NCBI GenBank assembly: GCA_905147135.1 | Contig: LR990050.1 | Span: 1,004,501-1,068,500, forward strand | From: Blastobasis lacticolella | Taxonomy: Eukaryota; Arthropoda; Insecta; Lepidoptera; Blastobasidae | Direction of reading: 5' to 3' | DNA length: 64,000 nucleotides | Part shown: positions 22,479 through 34,292 of the stretch, piece by piece | Position numbering within the stretch: the stretch's first letter is position 1 | Layout of the letters: every line of letters begins with the position of its first letter | Translations under genes and position numbers: made by a program | Notes under the pieces: model-generated | Databases searched by the model: none | What the model saw: only the letters and a program-made list of their open reading frames with translations | Told to the model about the DNA's origin: nothing

Positions 22479-22623
22479 ACATTTTAAGGGTATGTTCCGG
22501 GTTTCCTACCGCGTACCTTTGTTGACGAGTAGCCCGATATTTCGACACAGTTGCATGCATCATGGTTGCATGATGCATGCAACTGGTACGCGGTAGGAAA
22601 CCTGGAACATACCCTTAAAATGT
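22479..22623. mobile_element. Palindromic MITE-like element
   Basis: About 40-bp inverted arms starting 'acattttaagggtatgttcc' and ending with its reverse complement, with an inner inverted block 'gttgcatgcatcatg'. The core 'cccgatatttcgacacagtt' recurs in 30325-30615, 40925-41114, 44840-44940 and 53433-53531. Confidence 0.75.
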
Positions 22624-22849
22624 ACAAGTATTCCAATAAATATTCGTAGTATTACGGCTGCTCTAGAAATTTTATAAATTAAAGAAATATATTTTGAAAT
22701 GGAAACATTATATAGACCCGCTTCATCTCGTAGTAAGCTCGTTTTCAGTCCTATTATTCATACATCAAACAAAGAATCCGCGATGGTTTAATTTAACTTG
22801 AATCTATATAAATATCAATAAGTAACCTTTATTAAAACGATTTACACCC

Positions 22850-23000
22850 ATTTATAACGGCGGCCGCCCAAAGCCCAATCGCGCTGCAAACAACACAATT
22901 AAACAACTTAATGCCGGCCATCATAAATTACAATTACGCCCAAACAATAAATCCCAAATATAAATCTGTATTTCTTAGCTAATAAGAAGCAAACAAAAAC
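22850..23000. promoter_or_regulatory. Candidate conserved non-coding block
   Basis: Low-repeat DNA with several TAAT/ATTA cores next to GC-rich blocks ('ataacggcggccgcccaaag', 'acaattaaacaacttaatgc', 'ataaattacaattacgccca'). The style resembles insect developmental enhancers, but conservation cannot be checked here. Confidence 0.2.
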
Positions 23001-23392
23001 TGGAGTCTGTTATTAATTTTACGGCGGAAGTGGGCCTAAAGCGACGTAATAGATGACTGTTGTGGAACTTCCGGTTGTTTGAGCACCTGAGCCTGTTTAT
23101 CCTGGCCACGGTACCACAGTATTGTGAAGTTATTAAATTATTAATTCAGTTTGCTCCCCAAGGGACCGTAGTGGTGTTAGTTTTAATAGTTAGCGGAGTG
23201 GAGTGTTGTTTGTTTTTAGTGTTATTGCCGAGTTTAGTGTGTGTTTAGTCTAGCTGTAAGGCTGATGGTATTAAAATCCCTGATGTCTGCCCCGGCTTGC
23301 TTTGTCGTAACTTTTATGTGGTGTCTCAGACAGGGTTGAGCTCGATGTTGCACTACATAGGTCACATAAAATGTAGAGACAGAACATAATAA

Positions 23393-23768
23393 TCATGTGG
23401 CGTTAATGTACCGGTTGTGCTCTCGCGCACGAGGGCCAGAGTCCGTCCGGACTCTGGCCCTCGTGGATTCCAGGATTTGGCAGAGTAGGTAGGTACTTCC
23501 AATGGAGTGACTGCCATCTGACCTCTGTGACTCTGCTACCCGGGGAACCTTACCAGATTGGATCACGGATACTCATTCAGTCGCCTAAATGTGCAGGTTT
23601 AATCACTATGTGTTTCCTCACCATAAGAGCATCGGTTGGTGTTCACCTAATATAGGTACATAACTCAGAATAGAGTCATTGTTACATTGCGACAGTGGGA
23701 TTCGAATATCCCGGTACCTCTCGCATGCGAGTCGGGTGGATACCCTTACCACTAGTACACCGTTGCTC
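23393..23768 (-). repeat. SINE-A copy with an internal palindrome
   Basis: Complete, including a good tRNA-like head (reverse of 'gggattcgaatatcccggta', then 'ttaccactagtacaccg'). At 23430-23463 the usual sequence is replaced by a 16-bp inverted duplication with a 2-bp spacer. Confidence 0.85.
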
Positions 23769-23929
23769 CATTTGACAGAATATTATGCACACAAAATTAA
23801 CTATGCGACTCACTATTGCAATTCTAAATTAGTTACGATTAAACTAATCTAACCCGCAACTTCGTTCATATGGAGTATCGGTACTCCACGTGAACGAAGA
23901 ATATTACAGGTCCTCCAGGTCCAGGTGAT

Positions 23930-24365
23930 TAGGGTTGTCAACTTTTTTTAGACCAAATACAGTATTTTCGGGTTTAGAAGCCATAAAAATATGTAGGTAG
24001 GGAATTAATCAAAAAATATGTAGTAGGATTTTAAATAAAATGTTCGTACCTATCGTTCGTCATATCTTAAATGTATATTTTCTGCTCCATTGAGCTTCAT
24101 AGCTGTTTTGTTTTATTTGACTTGAGTTTGACGTCACGTCATACAAATGTCAAGACTCAACATCGTTCTGTAATATTCGATTTGCATGAGGATTTTTTTT
24201 CTTTTGAGGATCTTATAGCCGCGTTTCGTTTTGCGGTAAGTGGTAATGTTGTGCTAATTAAATATAGTTGTTTCGCCTACAACATTTTAAAGTTTAATTT
24301 ATAGTAGATAGACTCCTAATATAGTATCTAGAACACTATATTATATAGTAGGGTTGACAACCCTA
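23930..24365. mobile_element. MITE-like element with 13-bp terminal inverted repeats
   Basis: The left end TAGGGTTGTCAAC (23930-23942) matches the reverse complement of the right end GTTGACAACCCTA (24353-24365). The interior is AT-rich and non-coding. The ends resemble hAT-type termini; the flanking 8-mers agree at only 5 of 8 positions, so the target duplication is uncertain. Confidence 0.5.
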
Positions 24366-25240
24366 CCTATGATATTCTTAATCCATTTAATCTCTTAGGT
24401 AAACATAAGTACTTTCCAAGCATAATGCATGCTTCAGCTTTGTGTAATGAATTTAAACCTTGCAAAGGATTTATGAGTGGTATTAGGTATATAATAGAAT
24501 TAGCACTTACAAATATTCGCATTAGAAATTGTAGGTATATTTTTCCTATGCATTGTTTTACAAATACAATTGGTGCAATAAAGAAATATGTTGTTTTGTT
24601 TAATAATCGCGAACAAACAAACAATTGTATAAACTTAGGTACGCTACTAATTGTTGTAAGGGCGAAGAATGTTTCTATTTGTTTAAATGTCTGTATAAAC
24701 ATTACTGCAAATACAAACAAAATGCTGTTAGGTTTTATTCGGAATAAATAAAGGCATCTATCGGGATCCGCAGTTAATATTTAGAAGTAAAAGAAAACTG
24801 GTTAAATCCAGTTCGCTACAATGCCCCTCGAAAGAAACAACGAGCAAAAATGTTTGTCAAAGTGCCGATGAATAAAAACTCTAGGCACTTGACGGCACCT
24901 TGTGAACTGAACTTCGTCGAGTACAATGGCTCAGGCGAGGAGACAATGGCGCCTGAACTGAAGGAGGCGCTATCTTGTAGTCAAATGGAATACAAATTGC
25001 TATTGTAGTCGAAGTGAGCTGCGACGCCTTCCCCGTAAATGGAACGGTATATAATTTTAACAAGTGTTGGCGACATTACTAATAGTATATTTCCGAACGT
25101 GTTATAATTTCCGGACGAAATTTGAGAAGATCACTGGAACGCCAATGGGATGTTTTGCGGCGGTTTCACGAGTTAAGTGACAGTGACAAATTATAGAGTG
25201 GGGTATCCACGGCGTGCGTTAAGTTCAAAGTGCATGTGGT
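24366..25240. other. No gene recognised
   Basis: AT-rich, overlapping open frames of about 110 codons on both strands (24367-24751) without family resemblance. The rest is unique. Confidence 0.35.
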
Positions 25241-25244
25241 TCAT

Positions 25245-25470
25245 ACTATATTTTTTACTAGTGGACCTGGCGCGACTTGGTTCGTGTACACCCTACTTTA
25301 CCCCTACCTACCCTTTTTTCTTACCTATAAACCTTCCTCTTGAATCACTCTATCTATTGTTGAACACCGCATTAAAATCCGTTGCGTAGTTTAAAAGATC
25401 TAAGCCTACATGGATACATACAAGTTACACAGGGCCAGACGGCGGGAAGCAACTCTGTTTTATACCATGT
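25245..25470 (+). repeat. Interspersed repeat D, Helitron-like edge
   Basis: Starts 'actagtggacctggcgcgac' (a Helitron-type 3' end in reverse), then 'cctacccttttttcttacct', 'aaccttcctcttgaatcact' and 'cagacggcgggaagcaact'. Same order as 32600-32815. Confidence 0.55.
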
Positions 25471-25574
25471 TTTGATTAAAAAGTAATAAATGGGTACACT
25501 TAAAACGGGTGGAAGTGTTGTTATTTCTTATAAATAATGTTTAGTTAGATAATATAATAATGTTTTTTTAATTA

Positions 25575-25712
25575 GGATTATTTTATTTATTTATTTACCA
25601 GTTTATTGCATACAGTAATTTTTTTATGTATATCCAAGCGTTTGACCGCCATCTTACCTGCTGGTAAGTGAAAATGTGGCCGAAGATTTTTTTGAGCTGT
25701 GATGATGATGAT
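25575..25712. repeat. Mixed LINE and SINE-B tails
   Basis: TTTA repeats with 'accagtttattgcatacagt' (as at 4146-4185), then LINE-like sequence and finally the SINE-B tail 'gagctgtgatgatgatgat'. Confidence 0.45.
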
Positions 25713-26245
25713 TCCATTCAGTCTCGGGATATACTTGTATTATTATTAACCGCTCATACGGATATGAGTGGATAATTAACAGATTTATTTATATTAAGAC
25801 ATTGTCATTTTTACAAATTTAAATTGTATCATTATTATTATATATTATAAATATTGAGTAATTTCTTAGTCACCGAAAATACAACGTCGCAGACAAGAAT
25901 CAATTTTATTCTACTCTATTAAAGAAATATAAAGAACAATTACAAAAACGGTGTGAACCGGCGGATTACACAAAGATTGGCACAGCGGGAAAAAAATATT
26001 ACATTATTTTACTTCCTCTCATTTTCGTAAAGAACTCGAAACAATGGACAGGTTTTAATCTAGCTCTGTCACAAAATAAACGGCTCACTACGCAAAAACT
26101 TGAAGAGAACAACATAAACTGCTACTATGGAAAGTAATTAGATGTCTCTTCAAGACGACAATCTATTTTCATTGTCTACAGGGCAATATTGTTGAAGACT
26201 TGAGAATGCAGGGTCGGAACCAGTAACCACTTTTGATATGCAAAT

Positions 26246-26340
26246 TTTTTTTTAAACTACTAAGGTGGCAAACAAGTATACGACCTGATGGGAAGCAGTT
26301 ATCGTAGCCTATAGACGTTAGCAATACCGGGAGTATAGGT
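26246..26340 (+). repeat. Diverged oligo-T-headed repeat
   Basis: T run, 'ggtggcaaacaagtatacga', 'cctgatgggaagcagttatc', 'gtagcctatagacgttagca'. Confidence 0.6.
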
Positions 26341-26778
26341 AAAACACTGAAGTAAAACGTCTCTTGTGTGTGTGTGTGATGTGTATGGATGGACATTCCA
26401 ATTTGAATTTTGAACTTTTAAATATAATATGGAATGAAGTACTCACTCACGCAAGACGAGGTTTACTTAATTTGTTTTGCCATATCGCTTGGGTTTTATA
26501 ATTAATGTCACTGCAAGGCAAAGGCCCCCCTAGCCGCCTTCATTATTATCAAGAAAGTGGGTCTAATATTATATACGACGGTCGAGTATACCTTTAGAGT
26601 GCCAAGGTTAAAAGTGCCTTGCTCCATTAAATAAAAAAAATTATTTATTTGTTCACACTTAGGTTACATACTTTCGCTATTAATCAATACAAAGTTACTA
26701 ACATAAATAGCCTTTGTGGGAACCTGGAATCTGAAAAGGGCTATAAATACTAAATATCTTTACTACAGATCTCCAGGC

Positions 26779-26914
26779 TCCCCCCCTCCCCCCTCCCCCC
26801 CTCCCCCCACAGATGAGATCAATATAAAAGATAAAACTAAAAATAAAGTGTGTGTGCTTACATATGTGTGAGTGAGTGAATAAGTGAGTGAGTGTGTGTG
26901 CGTGTGCACGCGTG
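26779..26914. repeat. Low-complexity C-rich tract and (TG)n-rich stretch
   Basis: 26779-26809 is runs of 6-7 C separated by single T, so the minus strand has five or more G-tracts. 26850-26914 is GTGAGTGA/GTGTGC-rich. Confidence 0.9.
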
Positions 26915-28440
26915 TTTGCATTATTTACTTTTCAATCTAGGATACCCGATGCTTTACCTAATAACGTGGTAGGGAGTATACTTTTAAAATTCGGTTGATG
27001 TTATTACACAAATAGGAACCCAAAAAACAACAGAACCTATGCGATAGCTCCAACCTAAACATTCTGACGAACATTGTATTTCAGTTTCAGAACACCGTAC
27101 TTCTCTATAATCATTTGAATAGAAATTTTGCATACACATTTAAGTCACATTGCAATGCAATATTATGTATGAATTAGCCGATCTGATGTTGGAAGCGGAA
27201 GGTGGCCAAAGAAACCTTTAAATAAAACTCTATGGAATATAATCTGATTTGCCTTGATCAAGACTAGTCCCGGTCAGGACAATTTAAACTAGGTTCTGAT
27301 AATGGACTCGGAAAGTGGACAGAAGGTAGACAGGCACATTACCTTCTCGACGGCATAGTCACATGCCATCAGATAAGACGCCGATGACATTTCAAAAATC
27401 AGATTTTGCCCAAGTTCGTCCCCTACAAGATCATTTTCTGAGAGTCGTTTATCGTCCAAGAAAAATAAGAGGATGCTGCCAGCGATTCATATTCATAATG
27501 CTAGCGGAAATAATTAGTTTTCATTATTCAGACGGACCCCGTCCCCCTTCCCCCTCGATGGGCCATGGTGGACTTCGAAATACACCAAATAATTTAGGTG
27601 ATATATTTTTTGTCATAATAATATTTAACAATCATGATTAGCGGATATTTCCATTGTTTGTGCTTCAAGATGCCAAATTTCAAGATTCTAGTTTACGGGA
27701 AGTAGGTACTATACAGGTTTTAAGGAATACGTTTGCGAGGACCAAAGTAAATGGCTTCTTTTGACGTTTAGGTCTGATTGCTTTACAGCATTATCAGAGG
27801 TCATCGACTTTAATTTCGATATTAATATCAATTTTATACAAAGACAGTTCATGGATGTTTCTAAGAAAAAGCGTCTTGAGTACAGTGTCGGAACAGATCG
27901 TACAAGGGTATCATTATTACGTCTAGAGGACCAGAACTCTAAAAACGCCGTAAAATCAAATTTCTTGGATCGCCTTCTATTATTCACATTCTATTTAATT
28001 TTATGTTAGCTATTGTCGCTGTAGCCATCTTTTCGCGAATCATAACGTACGATTAACCTTCAAAGAAGCAAATACCCATAAAGCGCAGCTATACCGCTCA
28101 GCTATAAAGCTACAACAGAACTGCGTTTGACGAATCGACTACGCCTGGACATTTTTCTCTGCCACTAATTAGCCGTCTCGCAATAATATCGAATGAGATA
28201 TAGTCCGCCGGGGCCGGCCTAATGGTGTGTAAAATTAATGCCTCGCCGTTTTTGACAGTTTTCTATTAGCACTGGAAATTAATAATCGAAACGCTCTGTC
28301 GGGAGATCGGCGGTAATGGCTGGTGGCTTCGGTTTGGGCTTTTGGACTTTGTGTTGTAGGTACGCGTTTTTGGCGTTCTGTCTTGTGGTGAAGATGAATA
28401 TTGTTAATACTATACCAAATTTATAGGACTATGTATGTAT
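26915..28440. other. No gene recognised; one candidate conserved block
   Basis: Overlapping 80-90 codon frames at 27709-28009 have no family resemblance. 28130-28290 is low-repeat DNA with 'ccactaattagccgtctcgc' and 'gtgtgtaaaattaatgcctc', possibly regulatory. Confidence 0.3.
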
Positions 28441-28448
28441 ATGGCAAA

Positions 28449-28709
28449 GGCCGTGTGGTGTCCGGCAGAGTAGAGTAGGACCAACCCCTTACACTCATGG
28501 GTATCGTACAAAGCGACTAATGTTTCCAAGGCAAACGTTCTGCAGTCTTCGTTGACTGGAAAATGGGCAGCAGCGTTTTCCATTTTTATATTTACAACAC
28601 AGCGATCCGCCTGCAAAGCGTTGAGATTATGGCAATAACCTCTCCTCTTATGGGAGAGATCCTAAGTCCTGCAGTGGACTGTTATGGGCTGTGATGATAA
28701 TGATGATAG
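28449..28709 (+). repeat. SINE-B copy
   Basis: Full length, 'ggccgtgtggtgtccggcag' to a GATGATAATGATGATA tail. Confidence 0.85.
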
Positions 28710-29560
28710 ATTCGCCAAATTGTCAATCAAATCAATAAATTTATTGAAATCAGTACCTATCTGTTAATTATTTCCAGACGTTGCGATCGCTTACTAGTTA
28801 TAAACGGCGAGTTAAAAACTTGTTACAGTCAAATATATTGATTTATATTCTACTAGCAGAGCTAGCACTAGCTTTCCGCCAGCGGCTTATTACACGTGGA
28901 CTATTGCATTTGTATCTTGCCACAGAAAGCGAATAGGCAGAGACTATGGACCGCTTCTTTCTGCAATTACAAATAATTTGGACTGTAGCAATTAGGATGA
29001 GCAAAATAAATAATCATTAAGCTAACACTATGCCTATAAACTTTCCACTAACATCCGTCTATTCCACGCCAAATACCTCCGAGTATATCCGTGATTAGAT
29101 GCTTACTGAAATCTGAAATTCCGTATACGCAACTCATGCGGATAATGAGAAATTTACACATATTCAGCATTAACTCTAAAATCACCCCTTTTTGTATGTA
29201 TACTTAGCACTCTCAAACCAGATGTTAAATAAAAAAAATAAGTCAGTCCACATGGATAATTTTAGATATCGCTCGCATTTTAAAAATAGCTAAACGTTCA
29301 ATTCGAGTATGAAAATGTTGCCCGATAGCGATTTTTAAACTGACTTAATTAACAGACTCTACTGTGCCTTCATTGTCGCATCAAGATAACAGGGTTGCCA
29401 AGCCGGAGAGTGCAAAGTTGCGTAATTATAGTCACCGCTCTGATTTGGAGCTAAAGTGCACCGTCCCTATCATTGGTCGAGATTTGCATGAATAATTTCA
29501 CAGGGAACATGCTCGGCGTGTGGCTTTTGCACACTAGGCGAGTAATTTTAGATGTTGTTA

Positions 29561-29710
29561 TTAGACTAGCTTGGACATCTCTCCTGGTGGCAAGTGAGGA
29601 TGCCATCGAAAATGGTGCATGACTGTCTAGTAGTAGCCTATTCACTGTAACTTTGAAAGCGTCTAGATTGTAATGATCAGGGAACACTCGCAAGTAACGT
29701 GTTATTAATT
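29561..29710 (-). mobile_element. Jockey-like LINE C-terminal fragment
   Basis: Minus reading RVFPDHYNLDAFKVTVNRLL then LDSHAPFSMASSLATRR. Same family as 5380-6012, 41822-42165 and 46520-46690. Confidence 0.65.
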
Positions 29711-29819
29711 AGTTATAATTTAGTTTTGTAAAACCATATTCTTAGGCTTTAATTATATTAAAAGTTGTAGTTTTGTCTCTGTACAAAAACGTTGTAATTT
29801 GCAGTGCCCTAGCAGGGTT

Positions 29820-29895
29820 CTTGTGTGAAACTAAAACATATTGTAACATCTGAAACAACCACAAGAAAGCAATAAAGTTTATGATTATGATTATT
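29820..29895 (+). mobile_element. LINE 3' tail
   Basis: Ends 'gcaataaagtttatgattatgattatta', a polyadenylation signal followed by ATTATG repeats. Confidence 0.45.
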
Positions 29896-29932
29896 ACGTC
29901 ATTAGATATTTTACAGTTCGTTCCTTCCTTGT

Positions 29933-29980
29933 TATAAAAGTTATCATACGTATAACCTTATGCGTATGATAACTTTTATA
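29933..29980. repeat. Perfect 18-bp inverted repeat
   Basis: TATAAAAGTTATCATACG at 29933-29950 and its exact reverse complement at 29963-29980, with a 12-bp loop. Probably a small foldback remnant. Confidence 0.9.
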
Positions 29981-30324
29981 TACCCATAAGAATCATATAC
30001 CTATATTCATATACCTATAGAAGTAATGTCATACTTTTCTGGTGTATATTGGTAACATTATGAAGTCTTGGTAGCTTACCTGTGAAATTTGGAATAAACT
30101 ACCCTACTTTCGGGTTATCTACGTAATTCCGAAAGCCGTTTGATTGGTTTGCATTTCAACGAAAACTATTAATTGATCACTCTATTGAACGATGCCTCAT
30201 TTCTACGAAGCTTTAATTAGCCGATGTAACGAATCATGGAACCTATTACCGGAATTCATTTCACCAACCATACATAGTATAACCCACACAAAAATACACT
30301 CATTATTTAATCGATGTAACATTT

Positions 30325-30615
30325 GAAAGGTATGTTCCTGGTTTCCTACTTTCTGTTAGGATAGAACTATATTTCGACGCAGTTCATGGTCACGGGACGG
30401 AAAAGCTGCGAGCGCTGGGCGATGTTGGTTAGCGATAAAACGGCGAAAGCCGATCTACCTGCCATCGCAAAAGTTGTGTGCTACTACCGGAACTCGAACT
30501 CATTTTTAAGTCACGGTACGGTAAGTCACACTGACCGTGTCACTCACTTTTAAAACAAAATTATCCTTATAAATATGTGATAATAACCGCGATAGTTTAA
30601 AACATTATGATGTAT
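30325..30615. repeat. Element related to the 22479 MITE, longer version
   Basis: Ends match ('ggtatgttcctggtttccta' at the left; 'aataaccgcgatagtttaaa' at the right). The interior adds 'gatgttggttagcgataaaa', also seen in 40925-41114. Confidence 0.6.
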
Positions 30616-30719
30616 CATTTCACCGAATTTTAAGTGTAGGTCAAAAGCTCGGCTGCGAACGAACCCTCCCCGAACCCTGGTAAGTGTTCCCTGTTGGAAC
30701 CTCGCCTTGATTCGTATTT

Positions 30720-31335
30720 TTTTTTAAGTTAAGCACTTTTTAAAAAGAAATTTGCAACAATAAAAAGCACTTTATACTTAAAAATAGGCTAAACCTTCAG
30801 GTATAAACATAAAAAAACATCTCCAAGGAATTCTTAGAAAAACATAGGCTACTAAAACTAACCTAGAGGAAGAAAAAATAAAAGAAACATAACTATTATA
30901 AAATACGACAAACTGATAGTCAAGAAATAGAAACCGTAGACAACAACAGAGAAAAGCGTAAAGAGAATGTTAAGTATCAAAAAAACACCAACACAGAAAT
31001 ATTCAACATATAAATTACTCAAAGGGGTCCATCCCTACCTACAAACAGGGACGCCAAAAAACAAAAAGAAATACCGCAGCCAACCGGAAACAGGGCAATC
31101 CTCAAAAAAAGGACCCTAAAATCACACAAAAGTCTGTTAAAATTAGACTGGTCTCGATTCTAGGTATAATCCAAATGAGAAGATTCCTTAGATATTAAGT
31201 TGACAACTAAGTCAAGGAAGACAGTACATTAGATGGGAATATAAACTGAGATTGACTGCAGGACCATACTAGAGTCCCAGACAGGCAACAATTTGAAGAA
31301 GGCTTTTGCCATAGACACACAGAATTGCTTATTAG
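30720..31335. other. A-rich stretch, no gene recognised
   Basis: Strongly purine-biased (many AAAAA runs) from 30730 to 31140. No long open frame. Confidence 0.4.
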
Positions 31336-31339
31336 TATA

Positions 31340-31480
31340 CTAGCTCTGCCCGCGACTTCGTTCGCGTGGACTAGATTTGAATGCACCCAAGTTTGTATTT
31401 ATGAATAAAACATTTTAAGTAAAAATAGGTATATAAATAATAGTCTACTCAACCTAGAGTTCGTATCACTCACCTGACTA
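31340..31480 (-). mobile_element. Helitron-like 3' end
   Basis: 'actagctctgcccgcgacttcgttcgcgtgg' is the reverse complement of a Helitron terminus: hairpin CGCGA-ACGAAG-TCGCG close to a CTAGT end. Similar ends at 55266-55300 and 55862-55895. No coding. Confidence 0.6.
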
Positions 31481-31762
31481 CCGACTCCATTAACTGTCTC
31501 AGTCTGCGGCATCATTTAACCGGTCTATTCCATTTTCGCCTGCGAATCCTACAAATTGTATCCCCCAAAGTGGACTGATGACGGCGGGCGCGATCGGGGT
31601 TTTTTTACAAATCGCACGCTCCGTGGACGTACTTGGGGAATAATATTGTAAGTAACATTGTATTTAAGCAAATAGCTTGTTTTTATTTGAGGAGGGGGTG
31701 TAGTAGGCTGCAACTAGACGATCAAGAGAAATCTATGAAAGGTAAACTAATTCAAAATAATG

Positions 31763-31803
31763 ATCATCTTGGTTGTGCTATCGCACGCGAGGATCGGTGG
31801 TCC
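31763..31803 (-). repeat. SINE-A mini-copy with a large internal deletion
   Basis: 'gatcatcttgg' (3' end) is joined through 'ttgtgctatcgcacgcgagg' to 'atcggtgg' (tRNA head end). About 300 bp are missing. Confidence 0.4.
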
Positions 31804-32087
31804 ACTAGTGTATAATAACTCAGTCCAAAGTTAAGCCAAGTAACTTACAATATTGAATAACATTTTAAACATAGGCTAAACTACTCAACCCAATTTACGT
31901 AACACCCTAATCTACTCTAGATTATGAATATATTATCTCCTGATAACACGAAGAGAAGTTATTAGAGCCAACCCACGCAATTGCTAGTTCTCAATGAGCG
32001 GAGTGGTAATTAGTGACATCGAGCCGTACGTGCGAACTCCGCAGTCTTTGGCGCGCGGAATGCGGAATATGTGACAGGCGGGAAATA

Positions 32088-32456
32088 CATTTAAAATAAA
32101 AATAAATCATCTTGGCGTTAATGTCCCGGCTGTGCACTTGAGCACGAGGGCCCGGGGTTCGCCTTGACCGTGATCCTGGATTTGGCAGATCATGTAATTA
32201 CAGTAGAGCGACGGCCATCTGACATCCGTGACCATGTTTACAGGGGAGCCTGACAGTTTGGATCATGCTTACACATTCAGTCGCCTCAATGTACAGTTTT
32301 CATCACGATGTTTTCCCTCACGGTTAGAATTCAACTAATGTACATACCTCAGAAAAGAGTCCTTGGTACATGGCCGCAGCGGGATTCGAACCCGGCCTCT
32401 CTCGCTTACGCTTACCCTAACCGCTCGGCCATCGAGGCTCTTATGCATTTAAAATA
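32088..32456 (-). repeat. SINE-A best copy, tRNA-derived, with target duplication
   Basis: Element 32099-32445 flanked by the 11-mer CATTTAAAATA at 32088-32098 and 32446-32456. Read on the minus strand, the 5' end carries TGGCCGAGCGGTT (canonical A-box of Leu/Ser-type tRNAs) and GGTTCGAATCCC (canonical B-box), then a non-tRNA body, and ends near 'cattaacgccaagatgat'. The acceptor stem does not pair, so it is not a tRNA gene. Other copies: 6527, 10842, 21421, 22021, 23393, 31763, 46797 and 54311 (minus), 40681 and 41225 (plus). Confidence 0.9.
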
Positions 32457-32599
32457 CACTTTATTAAAAACTCGGTCTGAATACGACCGCGCTGCCAGCC
32501 ATTTACTTAATTGCGTTCACCAGTTCATTTTCACTTCATTACGGTCGCATAAAGTCTCTTATTTGTAACCAGACGTTTAGGGATTGCTCTAAAATATAT

Positions 32600-32815
32600 A
32601 TTTCAACTAGACTTTGTTCGCGTACCTATTTTACCCCTATATACCTTTTTTCTTGCTTGTAAACCTTCCTCTTAAATCATTCTACCTTTTGTTAAAAACT
32701 GCAAATCCGTTTCGTAGTTTAAAAGATTTAAGCGTACATAGACACATACATCGATCCATTCTTAGATACATAGGGACAGACGGCAAGAAGCGACTTTGTT
32801 TTATATTATGTATGT
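32600..32815 (+). repeat. Interspersed repeat D
   Basis: 'caactagactttgttcgcgt', 'ccttttttcttgcttgtaaa', 'cttcctcttaaatcattcta', 'cagacggcaagaagcgactt', in the same order as 25245-25470. Confidence 0.65.
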
Positions 32816-32829
32816 ATGTATTGTTTGTG

Positions 32830-33180
32830 AACACAGGTGACAGTGAGTGGCGTATGCCACTCACTCATCATCATCATCATGGTCATCTCAGACATCCTTC
32901 GTCAGATAAAGGTGCCCAACAGTATCTACACCAACTTGCAAAGCCAGAATGCAGAGTCAGTGTCGGAGAATGCCAACCGCACTGAAGCCGACGCAGGAAC
33001 TCTCCTAAATCAAAATGTCACACTCCGGATCACACCATACACTTATAAATGCAGTTCCGTCCAAAATGTGGCATCCAAAAACTATTCTTTGATTTACAAT
33101 TGTAGAAATGATTAATTTCTCATATCCAGGAAATGTTTTTACGTACGAGTAATTACGTACCGATTACTGGTTTTCATATA
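32830..33180. other. No gene recognised
   Basis: Open for 92 codons on the plus strand from 32837, starting in a CAT repeat. No domain or family resemblance. Confidence 0.3.
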
Positions 33181-33189
33181 AGGAAATTT

Positions 33190-33416
33190 GGCCGTGTAGT
33201 GTGGAATAACACTAACCCCTTACACTCGTGGATTATAGTACAAGGCGATTAATATTTTGGAGGCAAAAAATCTAGTCTACGTAGGCTGGAAAATTGCAAG
33301 CAGCATTTTCCATTGTTATATTTATAATACTACGATGTCCAACCTGTCTGCCAAGCGTGGAGATTATGGCAAAAACCTCCCTTCTAATGGGAGAGGCCCC
33401 AAGTCCTACAGTGCAC
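33190..33416 (+). repeat. SINE-B copy, 3' end lost
   Basis: 'ggccgtgtagtgtggaataa' to 'gaggccccaagtcctacagt', after which similarity stops. Confidence 0.8.
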
Positions 33417-34292
33417 CATCCATAATCTCAATCCGGTTTTCGGCCAGCAACATGTTGCGTGTGAAATATACCATCGGTAATAGTAATGTCTGTCTCTGGG
33501 GCAAAATAAAAATGTAATAAATGCGGGTTCAGAATAAGGATTGAATCCATCGCGTTGGGAAGCGAGTGTGACACCGCGCCGCTGCGGCTACAACTGTTTG
33601 TGGTGCAGGGCTGGACTTAGGCATAATAGATATACCTGACCTAATAGACCTGACAGTCAGATATAGAAAAATCCCTTACAAAGTATACTTATTCAAATAT
33701 TAATGAGACTGCTAAACAGTTTTTAAATAACAAGGCTGTGAACAATCTCGATTAAACTGGCTTTTAAATAAAGAAAGGCGCATCGGTTTCGGAGCTACGC
33801 TGCCAGAAACAGACACACAGATACACTTCAAACTTCTACCCGGTCCTGGTTAAAGTATTAACTAAATTAGCGTTTTCCTGTGACGTATCTCTCGCGGTCC
33901 CGCGGCAACAATTCAAAATCTTTATTTGGCTACGTAAACTTAAATAATAATAATAATAAAAATCTTTATTTCCACAAAAATCACAATTTCAGTACAATTA
34001 TCAGTAGGCTCTGCACTAAGATAATATCTTGTATCGCAGAAGCCTGATGTCACAAGAAAATAACGTTACAATTTGTATTATCCGCGGTTCGTACACAGTG
34101 GAAAAAAATGCAAAAAGATAGACTTTTTGCATTTTTAAGCGAAGATTAACAAGGACTTATACTAGTAATTTCAAGGAAAATTATTTAATACTATTAGCTT
34201 TTTATTAAATAGCATGTCTGTGTGTGGTGTGTGTATGTGTGAGGTGTGTATGTGTGTTTGGTCTGTATGTGCACAAGTTTATACCTATGGTG

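Noticed and set aside
24367..24751. Overlapping 108-117 codon frames on both strands
   Set aside because: AT-rich mutual shadows without recognisable protein features.
32380..32445. Possible functional tRNA gene
   Set aside because: A and B boxes are perfect, but the acceptor ends do not pair and the element has SINE flanks.
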